From Cytophagales bacterium (GTDB lineage Bacteria > Bacteroidota > Bacteroidia > Cytophagales > 172606-1): a stretch of DNA of 64,000 bases. The translations under genes and the position numbers were made by a program. The DNA lies in assembly GCA_030446715.1 (NCBI GenBank), contig JAUJMU010000004.1:418931-482930 (forward strand), given 5' to 3'. The notes under the pieces were generated by a model. That model did not search any database and was not told where the DNA came from. It was given only the letters and a program-made list of their open reading frames with translations. Positions 18,282 to 28,296 of the stretch are shown piece by piece (the first letter of the stretch is position 1; every line of letters starts with the position of its first letter).

Positions 18282-19505
18282 ATGGACACACGCTCAACCG
18301 TAAGCCTGGCGCAGCAAGCCCTCGACCAGGGCAAAGGCATTATGCGGCTGGTTCCCACCTGGGTACCCCGGTCCTTCTGCGTACCCGGACGACGGATCAA
18401 ACTGCACCCGGATGATTACTACGTACTGGGCGGCGTACGCGGCGGCATTGACGAACGGTGGCTGTCTTCGACCACTCCCGCCAAAAACGGTCCGCTTACC
18501 GGCGAAAATGAGGGCTTAAGTGCAGTTGTGTTCAACAACGGGACCAGAGAACCGACCCTCCTGCTGAGAGACGCCGTCAGCGAACTGAAAGCCGCGCTGA
18601 TCGGCGACCGGTTGTGGAACGAATACGGCTCCTGGCCGATGTATTCCAAGTTTTTTGACAACAAGGGTCCCCTGCCCCACCACATCCACCACAACGACGA
18701 ACACGCCAGACTGATCGGCCAGCTGGGCAAACCCGAAGCATATTACTTCCCGCCGCAGCTGAATAATCACGGCGGCGACTTCCCGTACACCTTTTTTGGC
18801 ATTGCGCCGGGCACTACCAAAGACCAGATCCGCGAATGCCTCGTCAACTTCACCAAAGGCGACAACAAGATCACCAACTTCTCTTCGGCGTACCGCCTTG
18901 AGCCGGGCACGGGCTGGGATGTTCCTCCCGGAATCCTGCACGCCCCGGGCAGCCTGTGTACCTACGAACCCCAGAAGGCGTCCGATGTATTTGCCATGTA
19001 CCAGTCGCTGGTCAACGACGCCATCATTCCCGAAGAACTGCTATGGAACGGCACGCCTTCGGAGCGGATCGGGGATTTTGACCAGTTGCTGGAAGTGATA
19101 GACTGGGAACTGAACGTGGACCCGCATTTCATGGAAAACCATTTTATGCGGCCCCGGCCGGTAAGGCCCGAAGCCGAAATGCAGGCCGAAGGGTACAGCG
19201 AAAAATGGATCTGCTACCGGTCCGGTGCGTACAGCGCGAAGGAACTGACCATACTGCCCGGTGCCACCGTGACCATCAAAGACAGCGCCGCCTACGGCAT
19301 CATCATGATGCAGGGACACGGCAAAATGGGCGTGTGGGAGGTTGAGACACCGGCCCTGATCCGCTACGGACAGCTCACCAACGATGAATTCTTCATCAGT
19401 GAAAGTGCCGCCCTCGAAGGCGTCCGGATCACCAACCACTCAAGCTCCGACCCGATTGTTATGCTGAAACACTTCGGTCCCAACAACCCGGATCTGACGC
19501 TGTAA
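18282..19505 (+). CDS. Phosphomannose-isomerase-like cupin protein
   Basis: A 407-residue protein with a type I mannose-6-phosphate isomerase-like core: the metal-binding motif LPHHIHHNDEHARL (His cluster around residues 125-130), then WDVPPGILHAPGSLC for the later metal His, and a C-terminal second cupin barrel (GAYSAKELTILPGATVT). The family converts or binds sugars, but classical ManA residues are only partly retained, so another sugar substrate is possible. It sits just behind the sugar-dehydrogenase-like cytochrome, which supports a carbohydrate role. Confidence 0.75.
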   Translation: MDTRSTVSLAQQALDQGKGIMRLVPTWVPRSFCVPGRRIKLHPDDYYVLGGVRGGIDERWLSSTTPAKNGPLTGENEGLSAVVFNNGTREPTLLLRDAVSELKAALIGDRLWNEYGSWPMYSKFFDNKGPLPHHIHHNDEHARLIGQLGKPEAYYFPPQLNNHGGDFPYTFFGIAPGTTKDQIRECLVNFTKGDNKITNFSSAYRLEPGTGWDVPPGILHAPGSLCTYEPQKASDVFAMYQSLVNDAIIPEELLWNGTPSERIGDFDQLLEVIDWELNVDPHFMENHFMRPRPVRPEAEMQAEGYSEKWICYRSGAYSAKELTILPGATVTIKDSAAYGIIMMQGHGKMGVWEVETPALIRYGQLTNDEFFISESAALEGVRITNHSSSDPIVMLKHFGPNNPDLTL

Positions 19506-19562
19506 GGCATTGGGTTAGTGGTTATTTGGTGTTCGTTATTCGTAGTTCGCTTTTAGCCTCCG

Positions 19563-19590
19563 CAGTCGCCCGGCTCTTGCCGGGCGACTG
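19563..19590 (+). terminator. Strong GC-rich hairpin after the cupin gene
   Basis: CAGTCGCCCGGC and GCCGGGCGACTG pair perfectly over 12 bp around a TCTT loop, about 60 bp after the stop codon and followed by a T-rich stretch (ATCTTTTCTT). It is the likely terminator of the 15.4-19.5 kb unit. Confidence 0.65.
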
Positions 19591-19800
19591 CCGGGCCATC
19601 TTTTCTTACTGTCATTTCCGCAATACCAGAAAACCTGGATTACAGTGTACTTAAAATCCCCGGTAACAGATCAGGAAACCGCTATTTTACTTTAAGTACC
19701 CGAGCAGAAGTAATCAGGTATTTTAAAATTTAAAACCATGACGTCAACTTATTCAAAGTCAGAAAATTACGCAATAATTTAAAATTTAAAAATTGCGTAG

Positions 19801-20153
19801 CTACACTTTAAGGGTGATCTCGTTTTCCTTGCGGAGGAAATCGGTTGCTTCCGATAATCCGGCGGGATCAGAGGCGAGAATGGCCTCGTCGGGTACCACC
19901 TTCACCGGCGTAATGCAGGAAGTATTTTTTCCCGGAAAGGCACGTTGTAACTCAGGTTATAGGCTGAAATCAGCGACCAGCGCGGCCGGTGGGAAAGATT
20001 GGCATCTGACATATGCAGCAGGTTGCTGTGGAAAAACAGGGCATCTCCCGGCTGCAACTCCACGTGCACCCTTTCATTGCGCTTCATTGCTTCTTCCACA
20101 AAAGGCATGTCCGCGCCCTGCTGCTCACCGGCAAACAGGTGTTCGAGCCGCCG
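19801..20153 (-). pseudogene. C-terminal remnant of a phytanoyl-CoA dioxygenase family protein
   Basis: The minus strand encodes about 118 residues of the Fe(II)/2-oxoglutarate PhyH family: ERVHVELQPGDALFFHSNLL with the iron-binding distal His and SHRPRWSLISAYNLS with the 2-oxoglutarate-binding Arg. The frame then breaks in an A/T run (six bases at 19925-19930, seven expected) but the reading CITPVKVVPDEAILA and the end of the protein continue in the next frame to a stop at 19801-19803. The N-terminal half is missing: homology starts abruptly at about 20153, exactly where the truncated AraC gene begins on the other strand. Confidence 0.78.
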
Positions 20154-20154
20154 C

Positions 20155-20863
20155 AAAACGGTTCGTTGGCAACCACGTCTCCGACTACCGGGAAGGTGAC
20201 CTGGACTTTCTGGGGTCTAACCTGCCGCACTGGTACCGCAAAGAGGACGCCCGGGCAACCGGTGCCTCCCTTGTGATCCAGTTCCGGGAATTCTTCCTTG
20301 GCGAACGCTTTGGGAGCATCCCTGAAATGGGCCGGATCGGGTTACTGTTTCAAAAGGCGCGGATGGGTCTGCACCTGAAGGAGCCGCTGCGGGAACTGGT
20401 AAGCGGTAAAATGCACGAACTGCTGCAACTGAAAGGCATGGAACGCCTGATCTGCCTGCTTTCCATTCTGACCATCCTTGGTGATGCGACCGGGTACGAT
20501 CTGCTGTCCGGCCCCGAACTGGGCACCCTCAACCACAAAGACAACGACCGCATCAACAAGGTCTTTGACTACGTCATGGACCATTTCAGGGACGAGATCC
20601 GGGTTGACCAGGTGGCCGGCATTGCCTCCATGAGTTATTCCGGCTTCTGCCGCTATTTCAAGAACCGGACAAAAAAGAACTTCTCTCATTTCGTCAATGA
20701 AATCCGCATCGGCTATGCCTGCAAGCGGCTCATGGAGAGTGACCTGAGCGTCAGTCAGGTGTGCTGCGAGAGTGGTTTCAACAACCTGACGAACTTCAAC
20801 AAACAGTTCAGGGAAATTGTAAAATGTACGCCCTGCCAGTTCCAGCGCCGCAACCGGGTATAA
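20155..20863 (+). pseudogene. N-terminally truncated AraC-family regulator
   Basis: From about 20155 the plus strand reads RFVGNHVSDYREGDLDFLGS, the middle of a cupin-AraC regulator closely resembling the intact one at 7603-8463. The C-terminus is complete, with IRVDQVAGIASMSYSGFCRY and LSVSQVCCESGFNNLTNFNK as the two helix-turn-helix motifs. The first 50 or so residues of the cupin domain are absent and the open frame upstream is antisense to the dioxygenase. No native start is left, so the gene is probably dead. Confidence 0.8.
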
Positions 20864-20883
20864 GGTTTGTGGTGCTGGCCGGG

Positions 20884-20929
20884 CGATACAGGGATTCCAT
20901 CCCTTCAGCGGGATGGAATCCCTGTATCG
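20884..20929. repeat. Perfect 20-bp palindrome between converging genes
   Basis: Arms 20884-20903 and 20910-20929 are exact reverse complements around the loop TTCAGC. The core GGGATTCCATCCC/GGGATGGAATCCC resembles dispersed intergenic palindromes in Bacteroidota. It lies between the converging AraC remnant and response-regulator gene, so it may serve as a bidirectional terminator or be a REP/MITE-type unit. Confidence 0.7.
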
Positions 20930-20979
20930 AATCCACAATAGTCAGATTGGAAGTACACCGGGTGGTGCCGGCAGCCAGC

Positions 20980-21019
20980 CACGGGCACGCAGGACAGGGA
21001 TTTCTCCTGCGTGCCCGTG
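20980..21019. terminator. Second hairpin between converging genes
   Basis: CACGGGCACGCAGGA (20980-20994) and TCCTGCGTGCCCGTG (21005-21019) pair perfectly over 15 bp with a 10-base loop. It lies 30 bp from the 3' end of the minus-strand receiver gene. Confidence 0.55.
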
Positions 21020-21048
21020 CTCCGGAAAAGCCAACGGACCGGTCGATG

Positions 21049-21468
21049 CTATACGAAAAGCGTCTGGAAATCCTGCCCGATCCGGTTTAGATTGGCAAGG
21101 ATAAGAGGTTTGGTCAGGTAAGCTCTGACCATTGGATAAGTATCGGCCTTTTTGATGTCAAAGGGATTGATACTGGAGGAAAGCAGATAGAGCAGGCTGC
21201 GACTGGTAATTACCGGCGGCAACCGGGCGTACGCTTCCAGAAAATCCCATCCGTCGTAAGCGGGCATTTCCATGTCCAGCAGGATTACATCCGGAAAAGA
21301 ACCAGCCGGCTCCGTAACTGCACTCTGCAGGGCCTGTAGCCCGGATGGGCCGTCCCTGAAAACGACTGTTTCTGACGGCCAGTGGTGCTTGCGCAGCAGG
21401 CTCTTGTGAATCATATTGCTCACCGGATCGTCGTCAATGAGAAATATTTTTTTGATTGAGGGTAACAT
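21049..21468 (-). CDS. Single-domain response regulator
   Basis: A receiver of about 139 residues starting at MLPSIKKIFLIDDDPVSNMI. The phospho-Asp lies in VILLDMEMPAYDGWDFL, the switch region in LLYLLSSS and the conserved Lys in LTKPL. A longer open frame reaches to 21552, but those residues look like leader. It follows the GAF-PAS kinase gene on the same strand 200 bp downstream and is its likely partner. Confidence 0.85.
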   Translation of the reverse strand: MLPSIKKIFLIDDDPVSNMIHKSLLRKHHWPSETVVFRDGPSGLQALQSAVTEPAGSFPDVILLDMEMPAYDGWDFLEAYARLPPVITSRSLLYLLSSSINPFDIKKADTYPMVRAYLTKPLILANLNRIGQDFQTLFV

Positions 21469-21668
21469 AAGCAGTTGCCAGATTTTAAATGATGAATTTT
21501 GAATTTTAGATGGATACGGGTAAATAGTTGACTTGCACAGGTTTACCTCCATTAAATCAGGATTTAAAACCTATACTTAATTCTGCCTCGGTACTTAAAG
21601 GTTTAATCGGATAAGAAATGACAAACAGGGTTGTGTGACTGTACCGCCATGCCCCGGCAATAGTCTCC

Positions 21669-23384
21669 TTACTCTGCCGGGTCAGGCTGGCGGGCAGCTG
21701 GAATTTTAATGTTTACCTGCGTACCCCTGCCTTTCTGTGATTGCAGGGTAATGCTACCTCCAAGTTTCCTGAGGATTTCGCGGCTGATAAAAAGCCCGAG
21801 ACCTGAACCCTGGGAGTGTTCGGATGCTTTGCTGAACGGCTGAAACAGCGCGGGAAGCTGCGCCTCATCTATCCCGGACCCGTTGTCCTGAATCAGTATC
21901 GCCGCTCCTTCTTTTGTGCTGTTGATCCAGATGTTAAGCTGAGATTCCTCCTGAGCTAAATCCTGAAAGGCAATGCTGTTGCGGATGACACTGATGAGCA
22001 CCTGCAGCACGCGGTCAGGATCAGAATAAAACGGAACCAGTGTATTGAAAAAGGGAGTAATTCTGAGCCGTCCGAACCCCGGCTGTAACCGGAGCGTCTG
22101 CAGGGCCTGTTTCAGCAATGCCTGGAAATCGATTCTCTCCTCGGCTACGCCCCAGTGGGTATTGATTGCATAGGTAAGCAGACTTTCCAGCACCCGGTTC
22201 AGCTTCTGTACCGTCTGCTGCATGAGCTGCATGAATTCTTTTTGCTGTTCGGGGCTGTTCTCCATCTGAGCCAGATTGAGGAGGCCTTCCAGGGAGCAGA
22301 GCGGCCCCTTCAGGTCGTGCGAAGCCCGGTAGAGAAACATGTCCAGATCGTCTTTGGTCCGGATCAGGGCGGCGTTGGTTGCCTGCAGATCCTCCGTTCT
22401 TGCCCTGATTTGCTCTTCGAGCACCTTTTTGGACTTCAGCAGGTTGGTAGCGGCCAGTTCTTTTTCTGTTACATCCTGAGCGGAACAGATGACAACCAGC
22501 TCTCCGCTGGCGTGGCGGACGCCGAAGTTACGGTACTGCCAGTAGCGTTCTTCACCGTTGGTAGTCACTACCCGGGTCACGCCGTTTACGGCAGTGCCCG
22601 CTTCCATGCGCTGGAAGTATTCCTTCAGCAAACGTGACTCTCCCAACTTCAGCAGTCCGGAAATATTCTTGCCCGTCAGGTCGCCTTTGGCGTAACCAAG
22701 GGCCTGGGCAGCAGCATCATTCACCGTAAGAATGTTTCCCTCCAGATCGTGCGTAAACAGGTACCCCGCGGACTCTTCAAACAAAATCCGGTACCGGGCT
22801 TCGCTGCTGGCAAGGCGACGCTTTTGCTCCTGGAGTTCCTGTTGCTGTCGCTTCATTTCAAAGCGGGCCATTACTTCCCGGGCCAGTGTCTCCAGCGCCC
22901 TCAGCTGCTGGGGGTTCAGCTGCCTTGGCTGGTTGTCAATCACGCATAAACTTCCCAGCCGGTAGCCTTCCGGACTGGTAAGCGGCACGCCGCAGTAGTA
23001 GCGGATGTGAGGGTTGCCGGTCACCAGGGGATTATTGAGGAACCGTTCGTCGAGATGGGTGTCAGGCACCTCCAGCGGACCTTCTCCCTGAATGGTGTAA
23101 TGGCAGAAAGCCTGATCGCGGGGAATTTTGTCAACCTCTGTTCCGACCCGTGCTTTAAACCACTGCCGGTCCGTGTCAATCAGACTGATCAGCGCAACCG
23201 GGGTGCCGGCAATGTAGGAGGCAAGGTGGGTCAGGTCGTCGAAGGCTGCTTCATCAGGGGTATCCAGCACCTGGTACGAATGCAGCGCGGCCAGACGTTT
23301 CGTTTCCGTGGAGAAGGCAGCTGACCGCCTTGTCAGAAACGGAGTTGAAGCGGGTGCCACCGGAAAACAAAGAAAAGTGCTCAT
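21669..23384 (-). CDS. GAF-PAS sensor histidine kinase
   Basis: A 571-residue cytoplasmic kinase. A GAF domain (about 25-185) begins after the typical linker RLAALHSYQVLDTPDEAAFD and includes FCHYTIQG and YYCGVPLTSPEGYRLGSLCV. A PAS domain (about 200-320) has ILFEESAGYLFTHDLEGNIL. The HisKA site is the His of RASHDLKGP, and the HATPase shows SVIRNSIAFQD, DNGSGID and GSGLGLFIS. No transmembrane helix is present. The response regulator at 21049-21468 follows on the same strand. Confidence 0.9.
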   Translation of the reverse strand: MSTFLCFPVAPASTPFLTRRSAAFSTETKRLAALHSYQVLDTPDEAAFDDLTHLASYIAGTPVALISLIDTDRQWFKARVGTEVDKIPRDQAFCHYTIQGEGPLEVPDTHLDERFLNNPLVTGNPHIRYYCGVPLTSPEGYRLGSLCVIDNQPRQLNPQQLRALETLAREVMARFEMKRQQQELQEQKRRLASSEARYRILFEESAGYLFTHDLEGNILTVNDAAAQALGYAKGDLTGKNISGLLKLGESRLLKEYFQRMEAGTAVNGVTRVVTTNGEERYWQYRNFGVRHASGELVVICSAQDVTEKELAATNLLKSKKVLEEQIRARTEDLQATNAALIRTKDDLDMFLYRASHDLKGPLCSLEGLLNLAQMENSPEQQKEFMQLMQQTVQKLNRVLESLLTYAINTHWGVAEERIDFQALLKQALQTLRLQPGFGRLRITPFFNTLVPFYSDPDRVLQVLISVIRNSIAFQDLAQEESQLNIWINSTKEGAAILIQDNGSGIDEAQLPALFQPFSKASEHSQGSGLGLFISREILRKLGGSITLQSQKGRGTQVNIKIPAARQPDPAE

Positions 23385-24689
23385 AACCGGAAATCAGCTG
23401 AGGGAAAAAACATAACGGAACCAGGATACAGGTCTACCAGCAGCCACAAGTTTGCGGCGGGTCGCAGGAAAGACAAATCAGGGGCATTGGTTTGGGCCGG
23501 CCGTGCGTCGGGCCGCACCATTGCCAAAGTGCCGGTGCTACCGGGTTCAGGGGCAGTCCGCCGCCCGGGAAGCGGGAGCATTGGAAGAAGAAAATGTTGG
23601 TGCATGACTGGTTAGAAAGACAGCTCTAAGCAGAATCAATGTGATGCCACGTTGTACTGCTGGACAGTACAACCGGTGAAAGTACTACTGCTGGTAACTG
23701 GTTCAAAAGTATGGGGACTACGGCAGAAACACCGGTAAAATGTGGGAATAAATCTTACCCGGTGACTATAAATCCCAAAGCGCTGATCATTACCGGCAAA
23801 ATTACCCCCTGTAGCTTGCGCAAAGCAATCAGGCAGGAAATCAGCCGGATCTGGTCGTATAAATACCAATCAGCAACAGTCTTATTCGAAAAATGCAATT
23901 TTATTGGACACATTAGAAAAATTGCCAGCGAAAATGCAAGACAAAGACAGCAACAGGCAGCAGAACCAAAAGCACGCGGGCATTTTCAGCAGCCGGGTAT
24001 AGGGATGGCCTGGCAGACCGATCCGCATTTTGGGGTAACCACCAGGTAAAATTCCGGTGGGGAAGCCCAGGTAGGTTTAGGTTTGCTTCCGGGAGGAATC
24101 TCAGATTCTCCGGCCGCTTGATAACAAAAATAATTTATAATCTCCTTACCGCGTTTACCCGGCAACAACCTTCTTACCCGTGCATTTTTACAAATTTTTT
24201 TTCGGATGTTTAAAATAACAAACCTGCTTGCTTGATTTGTTATTATCCTTTTGCAGCCGGTGCTGCCCCTTTTTTGTTTTAAAACAAGTCCGGAAATTAT
24301 ATGCGGACGGCAGGCGCTGAGGTGGGAAAATCATACGAAGGGCACCTGAGAACCGGCCAAAAACCACGAAGATTTACAAGCACTGTTTCCTGACAAGTGA
24401 AACCTGCCTGACGACTTTCCAGCCCGGTCGGTAAGGATAAAGGATAGTGGTAACAACCGGCTGGGGCAAAAGAATATACCATTAAAAATATGTAACTTGC
24501 TTAACCGTTCCGTAAATCAGAAGAAAACGCATGACTGGCCGGCGGTTTCCCGGGAAATTTACCGGAGAGGGGCCCGGAGATTCCAGATGAATTTGCAAAG
24601 CTTACCGGCAGAGCAGTGAATTCTTCCCCTTGCTTCCCTGAAGTGTCCGGAAGAGAACTTTTCTGCTCTTCTCAAATTTTTAAGTCTTC
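23385..24689. other. 1.3-kb AT-rich region without a convincing gene
   Basis: Only short frames without family features are found on either strand, and composition is more AT-rich than in the neighbouring genes. A hairpin lies at 23651-23673. The stretch separates the kinase gene from the DUF5916 gene and may contain promoters of both, or a decayed gene that can no longer be recognised. Confidence 0.45.
23651..23673. repeat. Short perfect hairpin
   Basis: GTTGTACTG and CAGTACAAC pair around CTGGA. It lies about 270 bp upstream of the minus-strand kinase gene; an operator or a transposon-end remnant are both possible. Confidence 0.4.
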
Positions 24690-27353
24690 ATGAATAAAAT
24701 AAAATTGCTGGCGCTCCTTTTTAGCTTTATTTCCCTGACTGCTTACAGTACCCCCGCCGACTCAACCATTGTCCGGAAAAAATACTTTACCAAATCGTTT
24801 TCCGGCAGCATTACCCTTGACGGCATACCCCAGGAGGAAGCATGGAACGCAGTGGAATGGGGTGGTGATTTTACCCAGGTTGAACCCCATGGCGGCAAGG
24901 CTCCTTCCCAGCGGACCGATTTTAAGATTCTTTACGACGAAAAATTTCTGTACATCGCTTACCGGTGCCACGATCAGGCACCCGACTCCATCGTGAAGAG
25001 GATGGGCCGGCGGGACGAGTTTCCCGGCGACTGGATCGAAATCAACATTGACAGCTACCATGACCTGCGCACGGCCTTTTCCTTTACTGTTTCCGTCTCC
25101 GGCGTACGGGGTGATGAGTTTGTTTCCAACAACGGCAACAACTGGGACCGGAACTGGAATCCGATCTGGTTTGCCAAAACGCACGTGGATGACCAGGGGT
25201 GGACTGGTGAGGTAAAAATACCCTTCAGCCAGTTGCGTTACGGCAATGAGCCCGAAAAAGTCTGGGGCTTTCAGATCACAAGGCGCCTGTTCCGGCAACA
25301 GGAACGTTCCTGCTGGCAGTACATTCCGCAAAACGCCGGAGTTTGGGTAAGCGGCTTCGGCCAGTTGCACGGCATTAAAAACATTCCCGTTCACCGGCAG
25401 GTTGAATTAGCTCCCTACGTAACAGTCCAGGCGGATCGGTACAAAAGGGAAGAGGGCAATCCGTTCGCCACCGGTTCCGACAACCGGATCAGCGCCGGGC
25501 TGGATGGAAAATTCGCCGTTACCAACGACCTCATTCTTGATTTTACCGTCAATCCCGACTTCGGACAGGTGGAGGCCGATCCCTCTCAGGTCCGGATTGA
25601 TGGTTTTCAGAACTTTTTTGAGGAACGCCGGCCCTTCTTCATTGAAAGCCGCAACATTTTTGATTATCAGCTGACCGGCTCGGAAGCGGGCGGTGATTAC
25701 GACAGTGATTTATTGTTTTACTCCCGCCGGATCGGCAGCTCCCCGCACAAATCCCCGGATGCAGGCAGCGGCGGATACGCGAGGTCTCCGCAGAATGCCT
25801 CTATCCTGGGTGCGGCCAAGTTCAGCGGAAAAACCAAAAAAGGGCTAAGCATTGGCATTCTGGAAAGCATCACCCAACGGGAGATGGCTACTATTGACCA
25901 GGGCGGGCAACGAAGGGATGAACTGGTGGAGCCGCTGACCAATTATTTCGTGGCAAGGGTGCAACAGGACTATAAGGAGGGCAACACCATTCTCGGGGGA
26001 ATCATTACAGGAGTCAACCGGGAGCAGGGTTTGCAGTCTCTTTTGCACCGCAATGCATTTTCCGGCGGATTGGATTTTGTCCATTTCTGGAAGAACCGCA
26101 CCTGGTACCTGCGGGGCAATGCGATTTTCAGCCATGTGCAGGGCACCCGGGAGGCTATCCTCCTGACCCAGACCCGCTTTGAGCATCTTTTCCAGCGGCC
26201 CGGTGCTCCTGAAGTGTCTCTGGACAGCAGCCGTACCTCCCTCACCGGGGCAGGCGGCACCTTCCGGTTCGGAAAAACCGGCGGCAAGTCCGGCAGGCTG
26301 GGTCAGGTATTTAAATTCGAAACCGGACTTACCCTGCGTTCTCCGGGCCTGGAGTTGAATGACATCGGTTTTATGCTTACTTCCAATGAGATCAATCATT
26401 TTACGTGGGCCGGTTTTCATTTTCAGAAACCCGTTTCCATTTTCCGGAATGCGCGGCTTAATTACAACCACTGGTCAAGGTGGGATTATAACGGCCAGTT
26501 TCTTTACCAGGCCTTCAACTTTAACTCCCATGCCACCTTCAAGAACTTCTGGCAAGCCGGCACCGGACTCACCTGGAACCCGTATGATGTCTCAAACAAT
26601 GCCCTGAGAGGCGCTTCCTCTATCCGCCGCCCGGCCGGTATGGGCCACAACCTCTATGTTACCAGTGATACCCGCAAGAAGCTTTTCGTCAGTCTGAACA
26701 TGTCTAATTTCTGGGGATTCGAAAACTCGGTAAAAGGCAATAATCTTGGGTTGTCGCTCATCGGGCAGCCGCTCAATGCCCTTCGGATCACCCTGAGTGG
26801 AGATTATTCGTACAACTGGCGCCGGCAGGATCAGTTTGTAAGCAATATCACCGGCTACCATACAGCCCGGACCATCGTGGGCGAAGTACAACAAAATACC
26901 CTCCGGTTTACCGGCAGGCTGACTTTCAACATCACCCCCGATTTAACGCTGCAGTATTACGGGCAACCTTTCATTACCCGGCCGGTCTATTCCAACTTCG
27001 CTTACGTGGCTGATCCCCTTGCCCGCCGGTACGACGACCGGTTTCGCAGCCTTACTCCCGGTGAAGTGACTTTAAGCAACGGCCGGTATGAGGTAGATGA
27101 AAACGCGGACGGCACAATGGATTACAGCTTCAGCCGGCCTGATTTCAATTTTGTTCAGTTCCGCTCCAATCTGATTGTGCGCTGGGAATACAAGGCAGGT
27201 TCCGAACTTTTTCTGGTCTGGGCGCAGGGCAACACGGCCGATGCCGCCGACGAGCTCAATACCCGGCTGGCCGGCAGTTTATGGGAAAATGCTTTTGCGG
27301 AACAATCCAGAAACAGTTTCCTGATCAAGTGGACTTACCGGTTTTTAAAGTAA
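24690..27353 (+). CDS. DUF5916 outer-membrane protein with CBM9-like N-terminus
   Basis: An 887-residue exported protein: signal peptide about 1-20, then a carbohydrate-binding-module-9-like domain (about 35-225, ITLDGIPQEEAWNAVEWGGD and YDEKFLYIAYRCHDQ), then the DUF5916 region with VNPDFGQVEADPSQV and FFEERRPFFIESRNIF and a long C-terminal half rich in amphipathic strands that suggests an outer-membrane barrel. The family is common in Bacteroidota and its exact role is not established; surface ligand binding or hydrolase-associated functions have been proposed. It is intact and stands alone. Confidence 0.85.
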   Translation: MNKIKLLALLFSFISLTAYSTPADSTIVRKKYFTKSFSGSITLDGIPQEEAWNAVEWGGDFTQVEPHGGKAPSQRTDFKILYDEKFLYIAYRCHDQAPDSIVKRMGRRDEFPGDWIEINIDSYHDLRTAFSFTVSVSGVRGDEFVSNNGNNWDRNWNPIWFAKTHVDDQGWTGEVKIPFSQLRYGNEPEKVWGFQITRRLFRQQERSCWQYIPQNAGVWVSGFGQLHGIKNIPVHRQVELAPYVTVQADRYKREEGNPFATGSDNRISAGLDGKFAVTNDLILDFTVNPDFGQVEADPSQVRIDGFQNFFEERRPFFIESRNIFDYQLTGSEAGGDYDSDLLFYSRRIGSSPHKSPDAGSGGYARSPQNASILGAAKFSGKTKKGLSIGILESITQREMATIDQGGQRRDELVEPLTNYFVARVQQDYKEGNTILGGIITGVNREQGLQSLLHRNAFSGGLDFVHFWKNRTWYLRGNAIFSHVQGTREAILLTQTRFEHLFQRPGAPEVSLDSSRTSLTGAGGTFRFGKTGGKSGRLGQVFKFETGLTLRSPGLELNDIGFMLTSNEINHFTWAGFHFQKPVSIFRNARLNYNHWSRWDYNGQFLYQAFNFNSHATFKNFWQAGTGLTWNPYDVSNNALRGASSIRRPAGMGHNLYVTSDTRKKLFVSLNMSNFWGFENSVKGNNLGLSLIGQPLNALRITLSGDYSYNWRRQDQFVSNITGYHTARTIVGEVQQNTLRFTGRLTFNITPDLTLQYYGQPFITRPVYSNFAYVADPLARRYDDRFRSLTPGEVTLSNGRYEVDENADGTMDYSFSRPDFNFVQFRSNLIVRWEYKAGSELFLVWAQGNTADAADELNTRLAGSLWENAFAEQSRNSFLIKWTYRFLK

Positions 27354-27587
27354 GAACTTATACTACGGTACATTCTGCTGATTGATCTCCCCCGCAACAA
27401 AACCGTATGGACTTCGCCTCTTGTCAAAGATCCGGATCGTGGCTGAGGCATCTGAAAGGGCACAAACTGCTGGCAAACAATCCCGGTTTTGCTCTTTCTT
27501 TCTGAATCCCGGCCTGCTTGCAAAGGGTGCCCGCCGGAGCAAAACAAAGTTTTCATCAGCTTCCCCGGTCCGGCCGGTTTCCCTGTT

Positions 27588-28268
27588 TCAGTTCCTGAGG
27601 ACCGCGGTGAGGTTTTGCCTGAAGGCTTCGCTTACAGGAATCTTTTTGTCTTTGATGGTGAGCTGATGCCTTTCGGCCTTTTCAATTTTATTGATTGCGA
27701 CCACAAAGGACCGGTGCACCCGGACAAACTTCTGGGCAGGAAGCAGGTTAACGGCTTCCATAAAGGTGATGCGGGAAAGAACTTCTTTATCTCTCAGGGC
27801 AAAGGTCACGTAATTGCCGGTCGCCTCCAGATAAAGCAAATCCTCAAAACCGGCCTTCAGGTGTTCGTAGCCGGTTTTGATGTAGAAGTAATCCGCCGCA
27901 TCGGTGGCGTATCGGGTGTTGTACAACTCCAGCGCCTTGTTACAGGCTTTGATGAACCGGGAAAAAGAAAAAGGTTTCAGCAGATAATCCACTGCATCCA
28001 TTTCGTAACCCGTTGCGGCGTGTTCGGCATAAGCCGTGGTGAAGATCAGCAGCGGTTTTTTGGGTAAACTGTTGAAAAAATCAATGCCGGATATATCGGG
28101 CATTTTGATGTCAAGGAAAAGCAGATCGATGCTTTCCTGCTGCAGGTATTCCAGCGCCTTGAACGCATCCGTGAACTCGGCCTTCAGGTCCAGAAAAGGA
28201 ACGCGGGAGGCGTGCGACCTGACTATATCAAGGGCAATGGGTTCATCATCAATGGCGATTGCTTTCAT
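27588..28268 (-). CDS. LytTR-family response regulator
   Basis: A 226-residue DNA-binding response regulator: receiver 1-120 (IAIDDEPIALDIVRSH, LLFLDIKMPDISGIDFF with the phospho-Asp, LKPFSFSRF) and a LytTR DNA-binding domain about 135-226 (LLYLEATGNYVTFALRDKEV, FVRVHRSFVVAINKI). Such regulators normally follow a LytS-type kinase gene in the same operon. Here the kinase is missing except for a short C-terminal stub upstream, so this regulator appears to be orphaned. Confidence 0.92.
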   Translation of the reverse strand: MKAIAIDDEPIALDIVRSHASRVPFLDLKAEFTDAFKALEYLQQESIDLLFLDIKMPDISGIDFFNSLPKKPLLIFTTAYAEHAATGYEMDAVDYLLKPFSFSRFIKACNKALELYNTRYATDAADYFYIKTGYEHLKAGFEDLLYLEATGNYVTFALRDKEVLSRITFMEAVNLLPAQKFVRVHRSFVVAINKIEKAERHQLTIKDKKIPVSEAFRQNLTAVLRN

Positions 28269-28296
28269 CCGGAAAAAGAGTTGTACGGGCGGATTC

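Noticed and set aside
23711-24049. 112-residue plus-strand open frame in the 23.4-24.7 kb spacer
   Set aside because: Composition is unlike the neighbouring genes, no family motif is present and no ribosome-binding site precedes it.
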